This document shows, in pieces, positions 6,957 to 10,699 of a stretch of 10,699 nt of DNA; the first letter of the stretch is position 1; each line of letters opens with the position of its first letter. Both the position numbers and the translations under genes were made by a program. The DNA is from a candidate division TA06 bacterium SM23_40. GTDB lineage: Bacteria > LJUI01 > SM1-40. The notes under the pieces are model-generated. The model saw only the letters and a program-made list of their open reading frames with translations. It made no database searches and was not told the origin of the DNA. Where the stretch lies: positions 1-10,699 of the forward strand of contig LJUI01000082.1 of NCBI GenBank assembly GCA_001303705.1, in the 5' to 3' direction.

Positions 6957-7481
6957 GTGGAGCGCTTAGAATCACTCATACGAAGCATCCCCGACTTCCC
7001 CAAGAAGGGCATCCTCTTCCGTGATATCACGACTCTGTTGAAGGATCCGGAGGGCCTTCGCCTGGCCATCGATGCCCTCCTCGAGCTGTTCCATGACCGG
7101 GACGTCGATCTCGTCGCGTCAATCGAAGCCAGAGGGCTGATCCTCGGCGCCCCTCTAGCATACCTTCTGGGAGTCGGCTTCGTGCCCGTAAGAAAATGTG
7201 GAAAGCTCCCGGCCAGGACGGCGCGGGAGGAGTACGAGCTCGAGTATGGCACAGACGCCGTCGAGATACATGTAGATGCTATCAAGACAGGGCAGCGGGT
7301 TCTGGTCGTTGATGATCTCCTGGCCACCGGAGGGACGGCGCTCGCGACATGCAGGGTGATTGAGAAACTGGGCGGTCGGATCGTAGGTGTTGCCTTCCTT
7401 GTCGAGCTTCCTGATCTGGGGGGCAGGGAGAAGCTAGCCGGATACGATGTCGAGTCTCTCGTCGCCTTCAAGGGTGAGTGA
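6957..7481 (+). CDS. apt: Adenine phosphoribosyltransferase
   Basis: Apt makes AMP from adenine and PRPP (EC 2.4.2.7) for purine salvage. The 174-residue protein begins with the typical IRSIPDFPKKGILFRDITTLL at 9-29. SIEARGLILGAPLA at 55-68 and VPVRKCGKLPA at 77-87 follow. VLVVDDLLATGGT at 115-127 is the PRPP-binding loop. GTG 6957 is chosen because AGGGAG lies eight bases upstream and the length fits the family. Its stop overlaps the start of the lipoprotein gene by four bases (GTGA), which implies coupled translation. Relatives usually show KPGKLP where this protein has KCGKLP. Confidence 0.97.
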   Translation: MERLESLIRSIPDFPKKGILFRDITTLLKDPEGLRLAIDALLELFHDRDVDLVASIEARGLILGAPLAYLLGVGFVPVRKCGKLPARTAREEYELEYGTDAVEIHVDAIKTGQRVLVVDDLLATGGTALATCRVIEKLGGRIVGVAFLVELPDLGGREKLAGYDVESLVAFKGE

Positions 7482-8398
7482 TCACGGTGCCCACACCGAT
7501 AAGCCGAAATCATAGGAAGCGCGGCCGCGCCCGGGTGCTGCTCGGGTTTGTCTCACTGGCTGCGGCGCTCTCGATCTGCGTAGCCGGATGTCAGGGATAC
7601 CATCCGCCATCGAGATCGAGACTCGAAGAGCGCGTGCGCGCTTTTGCGGAGTGTATCCGACGGGGAGACGTCGCCCGCGCAGGGCGGTTTCTGGAGCCGC
7701 AGGCAACGGAAGATGCGAGGAATCGGTTCCGGTATAGATTCGTGCGCCTCTCACCCGACACGCTGTACCGGGACGTTTCGGTCTATGCCGCCGCTGTCTC
7801 ATTCGATAGCACGAAGATACCCCGTCCCGAGGCGCGCGCTATCGTCATGTTCTGGAAGGAGAGCAGACCGTGGTACTACGAACCACCGATAAGGGATGTG
7901 GTAGTCGATTGGTTCTATTCGGATTGGGTCCATGACGAAGCCGGAGGAGACTGGTTCCTCGTCGAGATATCTCCCGACCGCGTGCGAAAGCATTCTCTCC
8001 CCAATCCGATACGCCATCCCCCTGTGCCCGAGCAAGATCCGGCTGCCGCATCGCAACTGTTGGAGGCGCTGGCGCGACGGGGCATGTTCCCCGGCGAGAT
8101 CGATGTTGACATATTGACCGAGGCCAATCGGCTCGTGGTCGTCCGCCTGCGCTACCGATCGCTGAGTAGTTTCTTCGGCATCCGGAAAGCACTCAGCTTC
8201 ACAGAGGCGCTGAGGCTTCAGGAACGGGCGACGACCGAGGCGACCAGGTGTGTGCGGGAGGTGATACCGGGAGCCGATCTCCTGATTCTCGAGCCCGCCG
8301 GCGTCGGCGTCGATCTGAGGACAGAAGAAAAAGTGGCCATCGGCCCTCCGGCCCTTCGTCGCAGAGGCATCGACTGGATCAAGAGCAAAGTCGAATAG
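7478..8398 (+). CDS. Predicted lipoprotein of unknown function
   Basis: I do not recognise this 306-residue protein. It starts with a basic n-region (RNHRKRGRAR, residues 10-19), a hydrophobic stretch at 20-37, and a lipobox VAGC at 35-38, so Cys38 is the likely lipidation site after signal peptidase II cleavage. The residue after Cys is Gln, which by the enterobacterial rule would favour the outer membrane. Residues 48-165 contain EERVRAFAECIRRGDVARAG followed by aromatic-rich strands (WYYEPP, DWFYSDWVHD, DWFLVEI), a pattern like an NTF2/SnoaL-type fold. The rest (about 185-306) is a second alpha/beta segment ending in WIKSKVE. GTG 7478 overlaps the apt stop; an in-frame GTG at 7487 is an alternative. 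The methyltransferase gene begins 24 bases downstream. Confidence 0.8.
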   Translation: MITVPTPISRNHRKRGRARVLLGFVSLAAALSICVAGCQGYHPPSRSRLEERVRAFAECIRRGDVARAGRFLEPQATEDARNRFRYRFVRLSPDTLYRDVSVYAAAVSFDSTKIPRPEARAIVMFWKESRPWYYEPPIRDVVVDWFYSDWVHDEAGGDWFLVEISPDRVRKHSLPNPIRHPPVPEQDPAAASQLLEALARRGMFPGEIDVDILTEANRLVVVRLRYRSLSSFFGIRKALSFTEALRLQERATTEATRCVREVIPGADLLILEPAGVGVDLRTEEKVAIGPPALRRRGIDWIKSKVE

Positions 8399-8422
8399 AC
8401 GGTGCGCACGAGGCCAGAACTG

Positions 8423-9031
8423 ATGAGCATCAAGTCGAAACGGGAATTCTTCGATCACCATGCGCCCGACTGGGACAGGTTGTACGAGCCCGAGGCCCTT
8501 GCCCGGCTGTCTCAGCTGATCGCAGATCTCCCGTTTGGATCTGCTCGCCGCGTGCTCGATGTGGGTTGCGGCACAGGCGTTCTGTGGCCATTGCTGAGAG
8601 GGCGGCTCTCGACGAATGGCACATTAGCAGCGATCGACCTCTCCTACGAGATGCTCTCTCAGGCGTCGGCCAAGCGCGAGGCTGACGTCCTGGCGATCCA
8701 TGCCGACGCACATTGGCTGCCGTTCGCTTCGGAGACCTTCGAGCTCGTCATCTGTTTTGCTACCTTCCCCCATCTGGGCAATCAGGATGCTGCGATGGGA
8801 GAGATGGGGCGCGTGCTGAGGCAAGGAGGGGAGCTCTGGATCATCCATCTCATGTCACGTGAGGAGATCGCTCGCCACCACCGGAGTGCCGGCCCGGAGG
8901 TGCAGCACGACACGCTGCCCGACCATTACTCGATGGAGCAGATGATGGAGTCGGCAGGAATCGAGCCTATCGAGATCGTCGATGTCCCGTCGCGATATGT
9001 GGCACGGGGGCGAAAGCGGAAGGGAGGGTGA
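8423..9031 (+). CDS. Class I SAM-dependent methyltransferase
   Basis: This 202-residue protein has a Methyltransf_11/UbiE-like Rossmann fold. FFDHHAPDWDRL at 9-20 is the typical entry helix. SAM motif I is VLDVGCGTG at 44-52, Asp72 in AIDLS binds the ribose, HADAHWLPF at 93-101 is motif II, and VLRQGGELWI at 131-140 is the post-motif strand. The later segment LMSREEIARHHR and a C-terminal region around DTLPDHYSMEQMMESAGI resemble, from memory, small methyltransferases found in anaerobe genomes. ATG 8423 is preferred over the in-frame GTG 8402 because GAGG stands at 8410-8413, while the GTG has no ribosome site. The stop is two bases before the ECF S-component start, so both are translated together. 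The methylated substrate is unknown. Confidence 0.9.
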   Translation: MSIKSKREFFDHHAPDWDRLYEPEALARLSQLIADLPFGSARRVLDVGCGTGVLWPLLRGRLSTNGTLAAIDLSYEMLSQASAKREADVLAIHADAHWLPFASETFELVICFATFPHLGNQDAAMGEMGRVLRQGGELWIIHLMSREEIARHHRSAGPEVQHDTLPDHYSMEQMMESAGIEPIEIVDVPSRYVARGRKRKGG

Positions 9032-9033
9032 CG

Positions 9034-9720
9034 ATGAGAGGAGAGGGGAGAGAGGGATGGGCGCCCCGCACAGTGGCGCAGACCGGGCTGTTCGTGGCCC
9101 TGGGAATCCTGCTGCCGATTCTGTTCCATCAGGTGAGTCTGGGAGGGCGGATCTTTCTTCCGATGCACATCCCGGTATTGCTCGCGGGCGCACTCATCGG
9201 GCCGGTTAGCGGCCTCATCGTGGGCATCATTTCCCCCGGACTCAGTTTCCTCCTCACGGGCATGCCGCCCGCCCTGCGCGTTCCCCTGATGACACTCGAG
9301 CTCCCGATCTACGGGCTGGTATTCGGCCTGCTGGTGCGCGCCTGGAGCGCCTGGCCCCGTCCCGAGCAGCAGCCCGGCAATGAGGCAGAGCGGCAGGCAC
9401 CGTCGACTACTGCTCACGGTGCCGGTGTGAGGGCAAGTCGGGGGAATCGGATACAGTCAGCGTGGCGGGCGGTCTATCCGGTCGGGGCTCTGATCGGCGC
9501 CCTCATCGTTGCGCAGATTGCGGGGCGTGTGGGGTATGGAGTGGGGCTTCTCACGATCGGACGGCTGTTGGGGCTGCCTTTCTCCCTTAAGGGTTATATG
9601 ATCGCGGCCTTCGCGGCCGGGGTCCCGGGAATCATCGTCCAGCTCATCCTCATCCCGATCCTCGTCCTCACCTTGCGACGCCATGCGCTGCACGTGCAGC
9701 CGTCAGTTCTCTCCCTTTAG
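9034..9720 (+). CDS. ECF transporter S component (substrate-binding subunit)
   Basis: This 228-residue integral membrane protein resembles S components of energy-coupling factor vitamin transporters (PF12822-like). About six hydrophobic segments are visible, near residues 16-32, 42-57, 58-76, 84-103, 147-166 and 190-214. FLPMHIPVLLAGALIGPVSG and SFLLTGMPP with LELPIYGLVFGLL are highly characteristic. A charged insert of about 40 residues (105-145) splits the two halves. The substrate is not known for this branch. No EcfA, EcfA' or EcfT genes are nearby, so it presumably shares an energising module encoded elsewhere. GTG 9028 is also in frame, but ATG 9034 has an excellent AGGGAGG at 9021-9027. 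It follows the methyltransferase by two bases and ends six bases from the convergent alarmone hydrolase. Confidence 0.88.
   Translation: MRGEGREGWAPRTVAQTGLFVALGILLPILFHQVSLGGRIFLPMHIPVLLAGALIGPVSGLIVGIISPGLSFLLTGMPPALRVPLMTLELPIYGLVFGLLVRAWSAWPRPEQQPGNEAERQAPSTTAHGAGVRASRGNRIQSAWRAVYPVGALIGALIVAQIAGRVGYGVGLLTIGRLLGLPFSLKGYMIAAFAAGVPGIIVQLILIPILVLTLRRHALHVQPSVLSL
9687..9700. repeat. Perfect 14-base palindrome at the end of the ECF gene
   Basis: GCTGCACGTGCAGC reads the same on both strands and lies within the last codons of the ECF gene. On the plus strand it is followed by a pyrimidine-rich stretch (TTCTCTCCCTTT) but no clean T-run. It may help end transcription between the convergent genes, or be chance; it is too weak to call a terminator. 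Confidence 0.4.
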
Positions 9721-9726
9721 GCTCCC

Positions 9727-10284
9727 TCAGCCCGTCTTTTTCTTGAGCAGATCCAGGATCTCCATAAATTCCTGCCGCAGGGGGTGGTCGAAACTCTCTC
9801 TGAGGAAGTCCGCTATCTCCTCGAATCGTTCGATCTGTTCGTGCCTGCCGCGCTTCATACGATTCCAGATCTCGGCGCCGGTCTCGAGGGACGCGAGCAG
9901 TGAATAGAGATTATGGATCTTGTCCGCTACCGAGATGGCGATTGCCTCCGGCTGCGCTGATCGAAGGCGGTCGAGGTACCGCCTCTTCCTCTCCTTCCAG
10001 GGAAGAGATCTGTCCTCCTCGCTCACATCGAGCACCAGATCAGCAATCCTCTCCCCGAAGAGCTCCGCCAGCTCCGTACGATCGACGCCCCTGTCCTCAC
10101 ACGTGTCGTGCAGGATTCCGGCGGCCACGACTTCCTCGTCGAATCCTGCTCGCTGGAGGATGAGCCCGACCATTGCACAGTGGCTGACGTAGGGAATGAC
10201 CGCTTCAGGGTTCTTGCGGTACTGTCCCTCGTGGGTGCGGGCAGCATAGTCGAGAGCCCTGTGGATCAGGGCCGAGTAGAACAT
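9727..10284 (-). CDS. Small alarmone hydrolase (Mesh1/SpoT-type HD domain)
   Basis: This 185-residue protein is a stand-alone HD-fold hydrolase like the N-terminal domain of SpoT/RelA. Such enzymes remove pyrophosphate from the 3' end of (p)ppGpp using Mn2+. The family pattern is intact: THEGQYRKN at 17-25, IPYVSH with His35, HDTCED with His59, Asp60, Glu63 and Asp64, and ADKIHN with Asp121 and Asn125. No synthetase, TGS or ACT domain follows, and the length equals that of known Mesh1-like proteins. The start is supported by GGAG about eight bases upstream. The gene is convergent with the ECF gene, with six bases between stops. It is preceded by a structured leader of about 255 bases behind a near-consensus promoter. 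A generic HD_4 phosphohydrolase with another nucleotide substrate remains possible. Confidence 0.9.
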   Translation of the reverse strand: MFYSALIHRALDYAARTHEGQYRKNPEAVIPYVSHCAMVGLILQRAGFDEEVVAAGILHDTCEDRGVDRTELAELFGERIADLVLDVSEEDRSLPWKERKRRYLDRLRSAQPEAIAISVADKIHNLYSLLASLETGAEIWNRMKRGRHEQIERFEEIADFLRESFDHPLRQEFMEILDLLKKKTG

Positions 10285-10329
10285 GCGCGTCTCCGGTCTA
10301 TTCGGCGGGGCCCCGGTGGTCGCTTAGAT

Positions 10330-10543
10330 GAAATAGGCCCGCGTCGCCCGTGACGATCTGGGCGCAACGAGCCAGCATTGCCCAGGTGACAGACCAGGTG
10401 GAGAGGCTCCGCTTCGTGCGGGTGACGACCCGGACGAAGTAAGCCCCGAGGTACTGCCGAGGCAGTAGTTCTTCCCTCAGCCATTCCGAAGAATGACTGG
10501 GAGGTGTAGGGAAGCCCTCGGGGCAACTATTATTTCGACCTCC
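10330..10543 (-). ncRNA. Structured leader or small RNA upstream of the alarmone hydrolase (unrecognised)
   Basis: Between the minus-strand promoter and the hydrolase gene the transcript can form several strong stems. P1 is nine pairs, 10516-10524 with 10443-10451. Inside it are P2, seven pairs (10508-10514 with 10471-10477); P3, seven pairs with a UUCG loop (10491-10497 with 10480-10486); and P4, six pairs (10462-10467 with 10452-10457). Outside are P5, 10412-10439, with 6+5 pairs around a 1x1 loop, and P6, 10358-10363 with 10380-10385. GAAAUA at 10536-10531 could close the set with UAUUUC at 10335-10330. No U-run follows any stem, so a simple terminator is not seen. I find none of the conserved sequences of T-box, ykkC/ppGpp, TPP, cobalamin, FMN, SRP, tmRNA or RNase P RNAs. 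It may be a 5' regulatory leader or an independent RNA. Confidence 0.5.
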
Positions 10544-10548
10544 CGACC

Positions 10549-10577
10549 ATTCTAGGACATTTCGGGAATTTTGTCAA
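10549..10577 (-). promoter_or_regulatory. Near-consensus sigma70-type promoter for the leader and alarmone hydrolase
   Basis: Read on the minus strand, TTGACA at 10577-10572 is a perfect -35 box. TAGAAT at 10554-10549 matches five of six -10 positions, with the optimal spacer of exactly 17 bases. Transcription would start near 10543-10541, about 255 bases before the start codon at 10284. This is the strongest promoter in the window. Confidence 0.8.
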
Positions 10578-10624
10578 GCGCAAACCTGCCGCGGCTGCGG
10601 ATTGTGATTGTGGGTAGATTTTTG

Positions 10625-10653
10625 TTGCATTCTTTTGGGCTGCCCTTTCTAAT
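10625..10653 (+). promoter_or_regulatory. Possible promoter of the divergent gene at the right edge
   Basis: TTGCAT at 10625-10630 and TCTAAT at 10648-10653 are separated by 17 bases, in an AT-rich stretch 38 bases before the start codon at 10691. The -10 box matches five of six positions; the -35 matches only three. Confidence 0.45.
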
Positions 10654-10673
10654 GCATGTTTATCGACATACAT
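10652..10673. repeat. Inverted repeat, possible operator
   Basis: ATGCATGT at 10652-10659 and ACATACAT at 10666-10673 form an inverted repeat with one mismatch and a six-base centre. It covers the probable transcription start and lies just upstream of the ribosome site, so it could be a repressor site or a weak mRNA hairpin. Confidence 0.4.
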
Positions 10674-10690
10674 CTAAAGGAGGGCCTCCC

Positions 10691-10699
10691 ATGACTCGT
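10691..10699 (+). CDS. Start of an unidentified gene (only three codons in the window)
   Basis: ATG at 10691 is preceded by a very strong Shine-Dalgarno sequence, AAAGGAGGG at 10676-10684, and by a plausible promoter. Only Met-Thr-Arg is visible, so the product cannot be named. The gene is transcribed divergently from the alarmone hydrolase. Confidence 0.6.

Noticed and set aside
6545-7513. Long minus-strand open frame of 322 codons
   Set aside because: It lies opposite the LOG-like gene end, acyP and apt, which have clear family motifs. The minus-strand translation is Ser/Arg/Pro-rich with no recognisable domain, as expected for a shadow frame in GC-rich DNA.
9687-9720. Intrinsic terminator at the end of the ECF gene
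   Set aside because: The palindrome is strong, but the downstream sequence is mixed pyrimidine rather than a T-run, and the stem is inside the coding region.
10266-10526. Minus-strand frame of 86 codons through the leader (TTG start)
   Set aside because: It overlaps the hydrolase start, begins with TTG within the strong P1 stem region, and has no domain or ribosome site.
10330-10543. Leader as 6S RNA, T-box or ppGpp (ykkC-type) riboswitch
   Set aside because: The branched 82-base P1 domain does not fit the single long 6S hairpin, the T-box anti-terminator bulge sequence is absent, and I see no ykkC core motifs. Left unassigned; 6S should still be tested by covariance model.

Overview
This is a GC-rich bacterial chromosome segment with ordinary, dense gene packing. 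Two genes point to a Gram-negative-type envelope: an LpxL/HtrB-like acyltransferase and a predicted lipoprotein. No gene identifies the phylum. The order merR-like / tRNA-Pro / surE / pcm resembles, from memory, gene order in Deltaproteobacteria such as Geobacter, but an uncultured Gram-negative lineage is just as possible. I see no phage genes, transposase, CRISPR array or restriction/defence cassette.

Left part (1-1170): the window opens inside a minus-strand NDP-sugar nucleotidyltransferase that runs off the left edge. A GC-rich gap of about 320 bases with hairpins separates it from a plus-strand promoter and a small MerR-type regulator.

Middle part (1540-4941): two proline tRNA genes, anticodons GGG and CGG, both with encoded CCA, bracket four tightly packed plus-strand genes. 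These are a lipid A-type acyltransferase, a family 2 glycosyltransferase, the nucleotidase SurE and the protein-repair methyltransferase Pcm. The last three have overlapping ends, so this is an envelope and stress-survival operon.

Right-middle part (5214-9720): a NodB-type polysaccharide deacetylase is followed by a plus-strand run of a LOG-like (TIGR00725-type) protein, acylphosphatase, adenine phosphoribosyltransferase, an unrecognised lipoprotein, a class I SAM methyltransferase and an ECF-transporter S component. Gaps in this run are between a 4-base overlap and 40 bases. SurE, the LOG-like protein, Apt and the alarmone hydrolase further right give the window a purine-nucleotide theme, although they are not one operon.

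Right end (9727-10699): a minus-strand, Mesh1-like small alarmone hydrolase is transcribed from a near-consensus promoter (TTGACA, 17 bases, TAGAAT). About 255 bases lie between that promoter and the start codon, and they hold several strong nested hairpins. This is the best candidate here for an undescribed element: either a regulatory leader or a separate small RNA. A divergent gene begins at 10691 with a strong ribosome binding site and only three codons in view.
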